Numbered from the stretch's first letter, positions 1 through 6,642 are shown. The stretch is DNA of 8,333 nt from Gorillibacterium sp. (GCA_014380705.1 JACMJI010000208.1:1-8333); one strand, 5' to 3'. Made by a program: numbers and translations. The notes: generated by a model from the letters alone, not told the origin.

Positions 1-54
1 GAGCAGGCTGAGGGTGAAACCACAGTCTGCTTCATTCTGGTTAAGCCTCCGTAA
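1..54 (+). CDS. Possible C-terminal tail of an upstream gene (partial)
   Basis: Reading from base 1, an open frame of 17 codons ends at TAA 52-54. The predicted end contains a hydrophobic strand (TVCFILVKPP) before the stop. It could be the last residues of a gene that begins outside the window. Seventeen residues are too few to name a family. Another forward frame also stays open across this edge, so the frame choice is uncertain. In CssRS-like and MprAB-like systems a membrane-linked HtrA-type protease often lies nearby, but nothing here proves that identity. Confidence 0.3.
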   Translation, partial: EQAEGETTVCFILVKPP

Positions 55-152
55 ACGTGAGACGTCAGAATACGGAACGGGCGCTTATCTTGCATCTGTA
101 CATCAATTAGGTGAGAACAATTTAGAAGCTGAACAAAGAGAGAGGGAACAGA

Positions 153-842
153 ATGCGAGAACAGATCCTGGTTATTGATGATGACGAGAAGATAACCTCC
201 ATGCTGCGACGTGGACTTGCTTTTGAAGGCTATACGGTGACGACAGCGAACGATGGGCTAGAGGGTCTGAAGAAGGTGGCGGAGACGGACCCAAGGCTGA
301 TTATACTGGACGTCATGATGCCTAAGGTGGACGGATGGGAGGTCTGTCGGCGTATTCGGGAGAGCGGGAGCACAACATCCATTCTAATGCTTACGGCTAA
401 GGATGAAGTATCGGACCGGGTGAAAGGACTCGATATGGGTGCAGACGACTATCTCGTTAAGCCGTTTGCGCTTGAGGAACTTCTTGCTCGGGTGAGAATG
501 CTGCTGCGTCGAAATACGGAATCTGGCCAACCTAAGGGAAGTAAGCTTGAGTATGCCGATCTTGTCCTTGATCATGATTCCCGGGAAGTATTTCGTGATG
601 AGAAACGAATAGATTTGACTACAAAGGAATTTGATCTGCTTCATCTTTTTATCATCAACCCCAATCGAGTACTCTCCCGCGACCTCATTATGGAAAAGGT
701 TTGGGGCTACGATTACAGCGGAGAGTCTAATGTGCTAGAGGTATATGTCGCATTGCTGCGGCAGAAGATGGAGGAGCATGGACACAAACGGATCATTCAA
801 ACGGTTCGTGGGGCAGGCTACGTGCTGAGAGGGGAAGCTTAA
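153..842 (+). CDS. OmpR/PhoB-family response regulator
   Basis: This is a 229-residue DNA-binding response regulator, full length for the family. Residues 1-120 are a receiver domain. The acidic pocket is D9/D10, the phosphoacceptor is D53 (in LDVMMPKVDG), the switch threonine is T81 and the invariant lysine is K103 (in KPF). Residues about 130-227 form a winged-helix effector domain with the typical LTTKEFDLL and TVRGAGYVL signatures. The receiver, with MLTAKDEVSDRVKGLDMGAD and PFALEELLAR, resembles the MprA-like branch, which often handles cell-envelope stress; that is inference from family resemblance. The start ATG is preceded by a purine-rich AGAGAGGGA site (about 138-146). The partner kinase gene begins at the base after the stop, so the two are almost certainly co-transcribed. 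The signal and target genes cannot be read from the sequence. I see no convincing promoter in the 98 bases upstream. Confidence 0.95.
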   Translation: MREQILVIDDDEKITSMLRRGLAFEGYTVTTANDGLEGLKKVAETDPRLIILDVMMPKVDGWEVCRRIRESGSTTSILMLTAKDEVSDRVKGLDMGADDYLVKPFALEELLARVRMLLRRNTESGQPKGSKLEYADLVLDHDSREVFRDEKRIDLTTKEFDLLHLFIINPNRVLSRDLIMEKVWGYDYSGESNVLEVYVALLRQKMEEHGHKRIIQTVRGAGYVLRGEA

Positions 843-2378
843 ATGTTCATCCGCACCAAGCTCACATTGTGGTATACATCCTTGCTAGCGGCTTTACTGC
901 TTCTATTCGGTATTGCACTTTATACCTTCCTGTCTATTAACTTTAACAAAACCCAGGATCAAGTTATGGAGGACCTCGCGAGAAGCTTGGCAGAATCAAC
1001 CTTAAATAACAGGGGAGTTCACCTGTTGCGCAACCCAATTACGGGGGAGACAACAGCAGAGCTGCCAGCGATCAGTAATTTACGCTACTCCGGGATCTAT
1101 GTACAGTTAGTTCGTCCAGAGGATGGCGTTGTTCTGGATTCTACACTGCCTACCGGGTTTGAGCTGCCACATACGCAACCTATTCTGGAACGGGCACTTG
1201 CTGGTAAACAATATGCTCAGAATGTGAAGTTGGGTTCGAATACCTTGCGTGTCTATAATTCCCGGATTACGGTTCCGATTAATAATAAGATCGGATTGGT
1301 TCTTATCACCCAGATTGCCACCGTTGTGGACAACACGCTCCTGCTTTTGCATACAGTTGCCCGTTTTCTGATCCTATTGGGTCTATTTATCATCATTGCT
1401 GCAGCTACGAGCGGTTGGTTCTTAGCACGCAAGGCTTTTAAACCTATCGAGAAAGTCATTTCTGCTGCGGAGTCTGTTCAGAACGGTGACGACCTTGGTC
1501 GTCGTATTGAGTTTATCGGTCCTCCAGATGAAATTGGGATGCTAACGAGCACAATCAACAACATGCTAGGGCGGGTTGAAAGAACCTATCGCGAATTGGA
1601 GGAGTCCAATCGGATGCAGCGGCGGTTCGTCTCTGATGCTTCCCATGAGCTACGCACACCGCTCACAACGATTCGCGGAAACGTTGAGATTCTACAAAAG
1701 GTGTGGAGACAGATGCCTATTGAAGGCTCGATGACAGATGACCAGAAGCGGGAGTTTTCGCTTGAAGCGATGGGGGATATCGCGGGTGAAGCTAGTCGAA
1801 TGAGTCGGTTAGTCAATGATCTTCTAGCACTTGCCAGAGCAGATGCAGGGGTTATCATGTACATGGAGCCTATTGAAATACGTGCACTTTTAGAGGATGT
1901 TTCGCGTAAAGCCTCACTGCTTCCAAGAACAGTAGATTGGAAGATAGGCAATCTATCTGTATTAGATGGGGAGCATGTTTATGGCAATGCAGATTACCTG
2001 CGGCAAATGCTGTTTATTTTTATTGAGAATGCCTTTAAGTATACGACTCAAGGTCAAGTACTGCTCGAAGGTTTAGCCAAGCCTGATGCGGTAGGAATTC
2101 GCATTAGCGATACGGGTATCGGAATGGATAAGGATGAAATCCCTCATATTTTTGAACGTTTTTACCGTGCGGACGTTTCAAGAGGAAGAACAACAGGCAC
2201 AGGACTTGGTCTATCAATCGCTCAGTGGATCATCGATGAGCACGGAGGTTCCATTGAGGTAACAACAAGACTAGGAGTAGGAACCACTTTCTTGATTTGG
2301 CTCCCGATCCAGGCGCCACAGAAGAAGCTATCGGAAACCATTGATAGGTTGGAACTAACACCCAAAGAGATTGACTGA
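843..2378 (+). CDS. Membrane sensor histidine kinase (HAMP, HisKA, HATPase)
   Basis: This 511-residue kinase is the cognate partner of the preceding response regulator. One transmembrane helix lies at about residues 8-30. An extracytoplasmic sensor region of roughly 135 residues follows, then a second helix at about 166-195 and a HAMP linker at about 196-250. The dimerisation/phosphoacceptor domain carries H268 in SDASHELRTPLTT. The ATP-binding domain has an N-box (FIENAFKY, N396), G1 (DTGIGM, 423-428), F-box (ERFYRAD, 438-444) and G2 (GTGLGL, 452-457). All catalytic motifs are intact, so it should be an active kinase. The ATG directly abuts the regulator's TAA. A strong Shine-Dalgarno site, GAGAGGGGA (827-835), lies in the regulator's last codons, implying translational coupling. 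The sensor region has no domain I recognise, so the stimulus is unknown. Confidence 0.95.
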   Translation: MFIRTKLTLWYTSLLAALLLLFGIALYTFLSINFNKTQDQVMEDLARSLAESTLNNRGVHLLRNPITGETTAELPAISNLRYSGIYVQLVRPEDGVVLDSTLPTGFELPHTQPILERALAGKQYAQNVKLGSNTLRVYNSRITVPINNKIGLVLITQIATVVDNTLLLLHTVARFLILLGLFIIIAAATSGWFLARKAFKPIEKVISAAESVQNGDDLGRRIEFIGPPDEIGMLTSTINNMLGRVERTYRELEESNRMQRRFVSDASHELRTPLTTIRGNVEILQKVWRQMPIEGSMTDDQKREFSLEAMGDIAGEASRMSRLVNDLLALARADAGVIMYMEPIEIRALLEDVSRKASLLPRTVDWKIGNLSVLDGEHVYGNADYLRQMLFIFIENAFKYTTQGQVLLEGLAKPDAVGIRISDTGIGMDKDEIPHIFERFYRADVSRGRTTGTGLGLSIAQWIIDEHGGSIEVTTRLGVGTTFLIWLPIQAPQKKLSETIDRLELTPKEID

Positions 2379-2390
2379 ATAAGTAATCTT

Positions 2391-2420
2391 AGCCGACAGG
2401 CATGCTCTGTCGGCTTTCTT
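2391..2420 (+). terminator. Intrinsic terminator after the two-component operon
   Basis: A perfect 9-bp stem (AGCCGACAG at 2391-2399 with CTGTCGGCT at 2407-2415) encloses a 7-base loop and is followed by TTTCTT. It starts 12 bases after the kinase stop codon. The short, interrupted U-tract suggests moderate efficiency. Confidence 0.8.
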
Positions 2421-2443
2421 CCGTTCAGGAAGTGGGCTATAAT
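2415..2443 (+). promoter_or_regulatory. Likely sigma-A promoter of ispH
   Basis: A perfect TATAAT is present at 2438-2443, 40 bases before the ispH start. At the standard 17-bp spacing the -35 position reads TTTCTT (2415-2420), a poor match that overlaps the tail of the preceding terminator. The -10 element is convincing and the -35 is weak. Confidence 0.5.
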
Positions 2444-2483
2444 GGGAAGGAAAAGGCATCATATTCAAGGTGGTTGAAACGAA

Positions 2484-3428
2484 ATGGAAGTTATCAAAAT
2501 ATCCCCGCGGGGGTACTGTTACGGTGTAGTCGATGCTATGGCACTAGCCATGTCTGCTGCACGGAACTTGGACCTGCCACGTCCGATTCACATATTAGGA
2601 ATGATCGTACACAACGCCCACGTTACAGACTTCTTTGAAAAGGAAGGAATCATAACACTAGACGGGGCTAATCGACTGGATATTTTGGAAGGGATCACAG
2701 CGGGTACGGTTATTTTTACAGCACACGGGGTTTCACCGATGGTCCGCAAGATGGCAAGGGATAAGGGTCTCATGGTGGTGGACGCAACCTGTCCAGATGT
2801 AACCAGAACCCACGATCTCATTCGGGAAAAAACGGCTGAGGGCTGTGAAATTATTTATATCGGTAAAAAGGGACACCCGGAACCGGAAGGTGCGGTAGGC
2901 ATTGCGCCAGATCATGTACATCTCATTGAAAAACCAGAGGAGATTGAGGCACTTGATCTTCCTGAATCGCGTATTGTCATAACCAATCAGACGACGATGA
3001 GCCAATGGGATATTCGTGAAATCATGAACCAACTTGTGAAACGCTACCCGCAAGCTGAAATTCACAATGAAATTTGTCTAGCTACACAGCTGCGCCAGGA
3101 AGCCGTTGGAGAACAGGCCAAGGAAGCTGATTTAGTTATCGTTGTGGGTGATCCACGCAGTAATAACTCTAATCGGCTAGCTCAGGTATCCGAGGAAATA
3201 GCTGGAGTTAAGGCATACCGCATCGCCGATATCACGGAGCTTAATCTTGCGTGGCTAACTTCTGTAAGAAAAGTCGCTGTAACATCAGGTGCCTCAACGC
3301 CTACCCCAATCACCAAAGAACTTATTGCTTTCTTAGAACGTTATGATGCTGCAGATCCATCCACTTGGCAAATTGAGCGAACGATCAATATGAAAAAATT
3401 GATCCCAACCGCTAAAGTTAGAGACTGA
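2484..3428 (+). CDS. ispH: 4-hydroxy-3-methylbut-2-enyl diphosphate reductase (IspH/LytB)
   Basis: IspH is the cytoplasmic iron-sulfur enzyme that makes the final step of the MEP pathway, reducing HMBPP to IPP and DMAPP. The 314-residue length is normal. The three cysteines that hold the cluster are present at C12 (RGYCYGV), C103 (DATCPDV) and C198 ([10 protein letters not shown]). Substrate-binding histidines are seen at H43, H81 (TAHGVSP) and H131 (KGHPEPEG). The proton-relay glutamate is E133, and the SNNSNRL segment matches the family's diphosphate-binding loop. The start is set by AAGGTGGT (2467-2474), nine bases before the ATG. The gene is flanked by terminators on both sides and has its own candidate promoter, so it is probably monocistronic. 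No adjacent isoprenoid genes are present. Confidence 0.96.
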   Translation: MEVIKISPRGYCYGVVDAMALAMSAARNLDLPRPIHILGMIVHNAHVTDFFEKEGIITLDGANRLDILEGITAGTVIFTAHGVSPMVRKMARDKGLMVVDATCPDVTRTHDLIREKTAEGCEIIYIGKKGHPEPEGAVGIAPDHVHLIEKPEEIEALDLPESRIVITNQTTMSQWDIREIMNQLVKRYPQAEIHNEICLATQLRQEAVGEQAKEADLVIVVGDPRSNNSNRLAQVSEEIAGVKAYRIADITELNLAWLTSVRKVAVTSGASTPTPITKELIAFLERYDAADPSTWQIERTINMKKLIPTAKVRD

Positions 3429-3434
3429 TCTCAT

Positions 3435-3478
3435 AGAAGACTTTGACCAAGCTTCGGCTTCGTCAAAGTCTTTTAATA
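3435..3478 (+). terminator. Strong intrinsic terminator after ispH
   Basis: An 11-bp stem (AAGACTTTGAC at 3437-3447 with GTCAAAGTCTT at 3462-3472) continues, after one C/C mismatch, into an inner AAGC-TTCG-GCTT hairpin with a stable UUCG tetraloop. It is followed by TTTTAAT. It lies just after the ispH stop and is the best terminator in the window. Confidence 0.93.
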
Positions 3479-3493
3479 ATATTAGGTTAATAA

Positions 3494-3620
3494 AGTGAAG
3501 TTAGCTTCAGAAGTAGTGAGTTTAGGTGTTCAGACGTGTGGGGTTGGGAGTAAATAGTGAAGTTAACTTCAGGAGTAATGAGTTTATGGTGCAGGCCCGA
3601 GTGGAGTTGTAGGAGTAAGT
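3494..3620 (+). repeat. Diverged 62-64-bp tandem duplication with palindromic cores
   Basis: Two head-to-tail units, about 3494-3555 and 3556-3620, fill most of the 328-bp gene-free stretch between ispH and aroF. The first halves are close: AGTGAAGTTAGCTTCAG versus AGTGAAGTTAACTTCAG, each followed by a similar AGTRATGAGTTTA-like segment. The second halves are looser but align through GGTG, CAG, GTGG, GTTG and GGAGTAA with small gaps. Unit 2 contains a perfect 14-bp palindrome (TGAAGTTAACTTCA, 3558-3571). Unit 1 has the same palindrome with its centre changed (3496-3509). No ribosome binding site with an open frame accompanies it, so it does not look coding. It may be an operator array for aroF or a dispersed intergenic repeat. 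Confidence 0.75.
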
Positions 3621-3647
3621 TTGGATTGACACCACTCAGGTTTTTTT
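3596..3647 (+). terminator. Terminator-like hairpin overlapping the aroF promoter
   Basis: GAGTGG (3599-3604) can pair with CCACTC (3632-3637). Two more C-G pairs form outside one mismatch, and a run of seven Ts (3641-3647) follows. The loop is long (27 bases), so the structure is weaker than the ispH terminator. It could stop read-through from upstream, but its right half is also the spacer of the aroF promoter. Confidence 0.3.
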
Positions 3648-3655
3648 GTTATAGT
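3626..3655 (+). promoter_or_regulatory. Strong sigma-A promoter of aroF
   Basis: A perfect -35 TTGACA (3626-3631) is followed after 18 bp by TATAGT (3650-3655), preceded by the extended -10 TGT (3647-3649). Transcription should begin near 3662, leaving a leader of about 95 bases before aroF. Confidence 0.75.
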
Positions 3656-3671
3656 TGCTTTAGCGATTAAA

Positions 3672-3695
3672 AGCGTATAAGCGTTGAAGCGTTGA
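3672..3695 (+). repeat. Three 8-bp tandem repeats in the aroF leader
   Basis: AGCGTATA is followed by two identical AGCGTTGA units, just after the predicted transcription start. A further AGCG occurs at 3662. A run of eight Ts at 3704-3711 follows, but I see no stem that would make it a terminator. Confidence 0.6.
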
Positions 3696-3756
3696 ATTAA
3701 ATATTTTTTTTAACGAAATTTACCGATCTTAACTGATCCATATTGGGGGAGTCGAA

Positions 3757-4815
3757 ATGATCGTTATTACGTCCAATCAAGTTCCTGAGGAACGCATTGC
3801 CGAAATTATTCATTACATTGAGAAGCATGATGTCAGAACTCATCTTTCCCGGGGAGAAGACCATACAGTGATTGGCATCATTGGGAGAATTGAACCAACA
3901 CTAGCCGAACACCTTCGTCAGATGAAGGGTGTTGCCCAGGTGATCAAGATTTCCAAGTCCTATAAGTTAACCAGTCGGGATTTTCATCCCTCTGATACAG
4001 TGATCGAAATAAAAGGTGTACGTATCGGTGGGCCAGATATCGTCGTTATGGGTGGTCCTTGTGCAGTAGAATCTCGCGAGCAAATTGATGAAATAGCTAG
4101 ACTTGTTAAGCTAGCTGGTGGACAGGTATTGCGGGGCGGGGCATTTAAACCGCGAACGGGACCTTACAGCTTCCAGGGAATTGGCGTTGAAGGGCTAGAG
4201 ATGATGGCAGAAGCCGGGCGTAAGCACGACATTCTGACGATCACAGAGGTTATGACTCCCGAATATGTGGATGTATGCGCGGAGTATGCTGATATTCTTC
4301 AGGTGGGAACCCGCAATATGCAGAATTTTGATCTTCTGCGTAAGCTTGGAACGATTCAGACTCCTGTTCTGCTTAAGCGGGGCTTTAGCTCCACTTATGA
4401 TGAGTTTCTTAATGCCGCGGAATATATTCTTGCTGGCGGCAACCCGAACGTGATGCTATGCGAGCGGGGAATTCGCACCTTTGAGACCTACACCCGTAAT
4501 ACATTAGACCTAACAGCGATTCCCGTTTTGCAGCAACTTAGTCATCTGCCCGTGATATCTGATCCTAGCCATGGAACAGGCAGGAGGGAATTAGTGGAGC
4601 CAATGGCTAAAGCCTCCATAGCTGCTGGGGCGAATGGACTCATTATTGAAATGCATACAGACCCCGATAACTCGATGACCGGAGATGGAGTGCAGTCGCT
4701 ATTCCCTGATCAGTTTGCGAATCTTCTTCAAGATATTGAGAAGCTTGCTCCGATTGTCGGCAAGCGTTTTGAAACAAGGAAGAGCCCGATACTAGCAGGT
4801 TCATGGACAATTTAA
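3757..4815 (+). CDS. aroF: 3-deoxy-7-phosphoheptulonate (DAHP) synthase, type I-beta with N-terminal regulatory domain
   Basis: The enzyme condenses phosphoenolpyruvate and erythrose 4-phosphate to DAHP, the first committed step of the shikimate pathway. It is 352 residues long. Residues 1-70 form a ferredoxin-like/ACT-like domain as in Thermotoga maritima DAHP synthase, where it mediates feedback inhibition by tyrosine and phenylalanine. This differs from the Bacillus subtilis enzyme, which has a chorismate mutase domain at that place. The linker YKLTSRDFHPSDTVIEI leads to the TIM barrel (about 90-340). Metal ligands are C102 (GPCAVE), H272 (DPSHGTGRR), E298 (IIEMH) and D310 (GDGVQSL). The KPRTGPYSFQG substrate loop is at 131-141. 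All are intact. The start is supported by GGGGGAG (3745-3751), five bases before the ATG. It is probably a single-gene unit; feedback control is inferred from the domain. Confidence 0.95.
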   Translation: MIVITSNQVPEERIAEIIHYIEKHDVRTHLSRGEDHTVIGIIGRIEPTLAEHLRQMKGVAQVIKISKSYKLTSRDFHPSDTVIEIKGVRIGGPDIVVMGGPCAVESREQIDEIARLVKLAGGQVLRGGAFKPRTGPYSFQGIGVEGLEMMAEAGRKHDILTITEVMTPEYVDVCAEYADILQVGTRNMQNFDLLRKLGTIQTPVLLKRGFSSTYDEFLNAAEYILAGGNPNVMLCERGIRTFETYTRNTLDLTAIPVLQQLSHLPVISDPSHGTGRRELVEPMAKASIAAGANGLIIEMHTDPDNSMTGDGVQSLFPDQFANLLQDIEKLAPIVGKRFETRKSPILAGSWTI

Positions 4816-4835
4816 TTAAAAAGTAGGGCCAAACC

Positions 4836-4865
4836 AAGCGAAGGCTCCAAGGGAGTCCTTCGCTT
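4836..4865 (+). terminator. Hairpin after aroF, probable terminator
   Basis: AAGCGAAGG (4836-4844) pairs with CCTTCGCTT (4857-4865). The inner CTCC/GGAG pairs continue the stem around an AAG loop with one bulged T. Flanking GCCAA/TTGGC and GGGC/GCCC can extend it outward. There is no U-tract on the plus strand, so termination may be inefficient. Confidence 0.5.
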
Positions 4866-4894
4866 ATTGGCATGCCCTAAAAGTAAAAAAGACA

Positions 4895-4914
4895 GACAAA
4901 ACATATTGTTTGTC
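4895..4914. repeat. Imperfect palindrome upstream of the glnA control region
   Basis: GACAAA (4895-4900) and TTTGTC (4909-4914) pair, with an inner CA/TG and one bulged A around a TAT loop. It does not fit the GlnR/TnrA consensus. On the minus strand it would be followed by a T-run, so it could be a terminator for leftward transcripts, or a protein-binding site. Confidence 0.35.
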
Positions 4915-4940
4915 CATTGCATGAACGTATAAGTGCTTTA

Positions 4941-4957
4941 TGTTAATATACCTAACA
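4941..4957. promoter_or_regulatory. GlnR/TnrA operator, perfect consensus
   Basis: TGTTAATATACCTAACA fits the Bacillus nitrogen-control consensus TGTNAN7TNACA at every fixed position. Its centre lies about 71 bp upstream of the predicted glnA transcription start. GlnR represses, and TnrA activates or represses, from such boxes in Bacillota; which regulator acts here is inference. Confidence 0.85.
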
Positions 4958-4974
4958 CGAATGAAAAAAATAGC

Positions 4975-4991
4975 TGACATAAGTATTGACG
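4975..4991. promoter_or_regulatory. Second, degenerate GlnR/TnrA box overlapping the glnA -35
   Basis: TGACATAAGTATTGACG matches the TGTNAN7TNACA consensus with two deviations. Its centre is 34 bp (about three helical turns) from the perfect box, and it covers the -35 hexamer. Two sites, one over the -35, is the arrangement of the Bacillus subtilis glnRA promoter, which strengthens this weak match. Confidence 0.55.
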
Positions 4992-5014
4992 GCAGTTAAG
5001 TAGGGATTTATAAT
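4986..5014 (+). promoter_or_regulatory. Sigma-A promoter of glnA
   Basis: TTGACG (4986-4991), a 17-bp spacer and a perfect TATAAT (5009-5014) predict a start near 5021 and a leader of about 72 bases. Confidence 0.85.
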
Positions 5015-5092
5015 AATCGCAAGATAATGCTTAGAACTTGAACAATAATCTCATATATGCAGATGAATGTTCGGAATTTGGGAGGGATTGAG

Positions 5093-6517
5093 ATGGCGGT
5101 AGCGAAAGTATTGGAATTAGTTAAGGAAAAAGGCATTGAGTGGATTGACTTCCGTTTTGTAGATCTGTCAGGTAAAGCACACCATATTACGGTTCCAGCT
5201 GTAGAAGTAGACGAAGAAACGTTCATTAACGGAGTAGCTTTTGACGGATCCTCCATTCCTGGCTTCCGTGGTATTGAAGAATCCGATATGGTTATGCTCC
5301 CGGATACCGAAAGTATCTATGTGGACCCCTTTACTGCACACGCGACACTGGTCGTTATGTGTAACATCCATACTCCTGATGGTGTACGCTATGAGCGTGA
5401 CCCAAGAAGTATTGCTCAGAAGGCCGAAGAATATTTACAAACGACTGGAATTGGTACCGTTGCAAACTTTGCGCCGGAATCCGAGTTCTTTATATTTGAT
5501 GATGTACGCTTTGAAAGTGGAATGAATAAATCCTATTATGAAGTCGACTCTGAAGAGGCATTCTGGAACTCAGCACGCAAAGAAGAGGGCGGCAACCTAG
5601 GCTTTAAAATAAAGAAAAAGGGTGGGTATGTTCCGGTAGCTCCGACGGATACGCAACAGGATCTCCGCAGTGAAATGTGTCGTTTGCTTATGGAATCTGG
5701 CCTTCGCATTGAGCGCCATCACCATGAGGTTGCTACTGCTGGTCAAGCAGAGATCAATTTCCGCTTTGACACCCTGACCAAAACTGCCGACAACCTTATG
5801 AAGTACAAATACATTGTTCAGAACACCGCGAGACAATTTGGCAAAATTGCAACCTTTATGCCTAAACCACTCTTTGGAGATAACGGCAGCGGGATGCACG
5901 TTCATCAAAGTATTTTTAATGGTGGCGAACCATTATTTTACGAAGAAGGCGCTTATGCTAACCTTAGTGAGATGGCAATGCACTACATTGGCGGTATTCT
6001 TTTCCATGCCCCAGCCTTGATCGCTCTGACTAACCCGAGCACGAACTCATTCAAACGTCTTGTGCCTGGTTATGAAGCTCCAGTTAACCTGGTATTCTCC
6101 AAGGGTAATCGCTCCGCTGCTGTCCGGATTCCGGTTGCTGCTGTTACACCTAAAGGCTGTCGTATCGAGTTCCGGACACCTGACTCCACTGCAAACCCAT
6201 ACTTGGCATTTGCCGCTATGCTGCTTGCTGGTCTCGACGGGATTCAGAATAAAATTGATCCAGTAGCACTTAACTATGGTCCACTTGATAAGAACATCTA
6301 TGAATTGCCAGAAGAAGAACTTAAGGCAATCCGCAGTTGCCCAGGCTCTTTAGACGCAGCTCTAGATGCTCTACTAGCAGACTGTGATTTCCTGCTTAAA
6401 GGCGATGTCTTTACAATGGACTTTATCAATAATTATGTAGATTTCAAACGTGGCGAAGCTAAAGATGTAGCGATCCGTGTTCATCCGCATGAGTATTCCC
6501 TATATTTTGACTGTTAG
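5093..6517 (+). CDS. glnA: Type I glutamine synthetase, GSI-beta-like
   Basis: The enzyme makes glutamine from glutamate, ammonia and ATP and forms a cytoplasmic dodecamer. I choose ATG 5093 (474 residues) because GGGAGGG (5080-5086) sits six bases upstream; an in-frame ATG at 5057 has no such site and would add 12 atypical residues. Active-site residues are D51 (FDGSS), E129 and E131 (APESEFF), E212 and E220, H269 (GSGMHVH), E328 on the flap (VPGYEAP), and R340. The numbering follows the Escherichia coli enzyme (469 residues) almost one to one. The C-terminal third also matches it: LDKNIYELPEEE carries Y403 at the place of the E. coli adenylylation tyrosine, and the end is HPHEYSLYF. These are GSI-beta features; the usual Bacillus GSI-alpha is about 440-445 residues and lacks this region. 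No glnR precedes it, so it may be a second glutamine synthetase. The upstream boxes indicate nitrogen control. Confidence 0.95.
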   Translation: MAVAKVLELVKEKGIEWIDFRFVDLSGKAHHITVPAVEVDEETFINGVAFDGSSIPGFRGIEESDMVMLPDTESIYVDPFTAHATLVVMCNIHTPDGVRYERDPRSIAQKAEEYLQTTGIGTVANFAPESEFFIFDDVRFESGMNKSYYEVDSEEAFWNSARKEEGGNLGFKIKKKGGYVPVAPTDTQQDLRSEMCRLLMESGLRIERHHHEVATAGQAEINFRFDTLTKTADNLMKYKYIVQNTARQFGKIATFMPKPLFGDNGSGMHVHQSIFNGGEPLFYEEGAYANLSEMAMHYIGGILFHAPALIALTNPSTNSFKRLVPGYEAPVNLVFSKGNRSAAVRIPVAAVTPKGCRIEFRTPDSTANPYLAFAAMLLAGLDGIQNKIDPVALNYGPLDKNIYELPEEELKAIRSCPGSLDAALDALLADCDFLLKGDVFTMDFINNYVDFKRGEAKDVAIRVHPHEYSLYFDC

Positions 6518-6620
6518 AGTCAATTTCATAATAAATCCTTTTTGCGCTTGCAACAAACGGAATTTTGGGGATAGTTTTTGAAAAGAGTTGAGGGTCGATC
6601 ATTGTTTTTGTGGATATCCG
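6518..6620. other. Gap between glnA and the insertion sequence, no gene
   Basis: This AT-rich stretch has no open frame with a ribosome binding site and no clear intrinsic terminator for glnA. It holds a GGAATTTTGGGGATAG segment (6559-6574), similar to a motif found in inverted orientation at 6634-6648 and 8301-8317. At 6605-6626 a hairpin-forming T5...A5 palindrome is centred on GGATATCC. Confidence 0.6.
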
Positions 6621-6642
6621 TAAAAAAGGCATACTTATCCCC
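6621..6642 (+). repeat. Left terminal inverted repeat of the IS (provisional)
   Basis: It starts TAAAAAAGG and ends TATCCCC. It aligns with the reverse complement of the right end at 9 of 9 initial bases, then at TAC, CT and CCCC with a two-base gap. It lies 59 bases beyond the transposase stop. Confidence 0.5.

Noticed and set aside
42..87. Terminator hairpin between the upstream tail and the response regulator
   Set aside because: CCGTA/TACGG and TAAGC/GCTTA can pair, but the spacing is uneven, the loop is long and no T-run follows.
90..121. Promoter TTGCAT...AACAAT for the two-component operon
   Set aside because: The spacer would be 20 bp and both hexamers are poor, so it is not supportable.
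1586..1951. 121-codon minus-strand open frame
   Set aside because: It is antisense to the H-box region of the histidine kinase and has no ribosome binding site or family signature.
2402..2638. 78-codon plus-strand open frame overlapping the ispH start
   Set aside because: It begins within the loop of the terminator hairpin and runs out of frame through ispH; its protein looks random.
3494..3620. CRISPR array
   Set aside because: There are only two diverged units in direct contact, with similarity running through the would-be spacer, and no cas genes. It is a tandem duplication.
3626..3756. T-box or other riboswitch in the aroF leader
   Set aside because: The T-box AGGGTGGNACCGCG motif is absent, and there is no terminator/antiterminator pair. 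The leader of about 95 bases is too short for most known riboswitch classes.
5057..5092. Upstream in-frame ATG as the start of glnA
   Set aside because: It has no Shine-Dalgarno site, and it places the GGGAGGG site inside the coding region. The 12 extra residues do not resemble glutamine synthetase N-termini.
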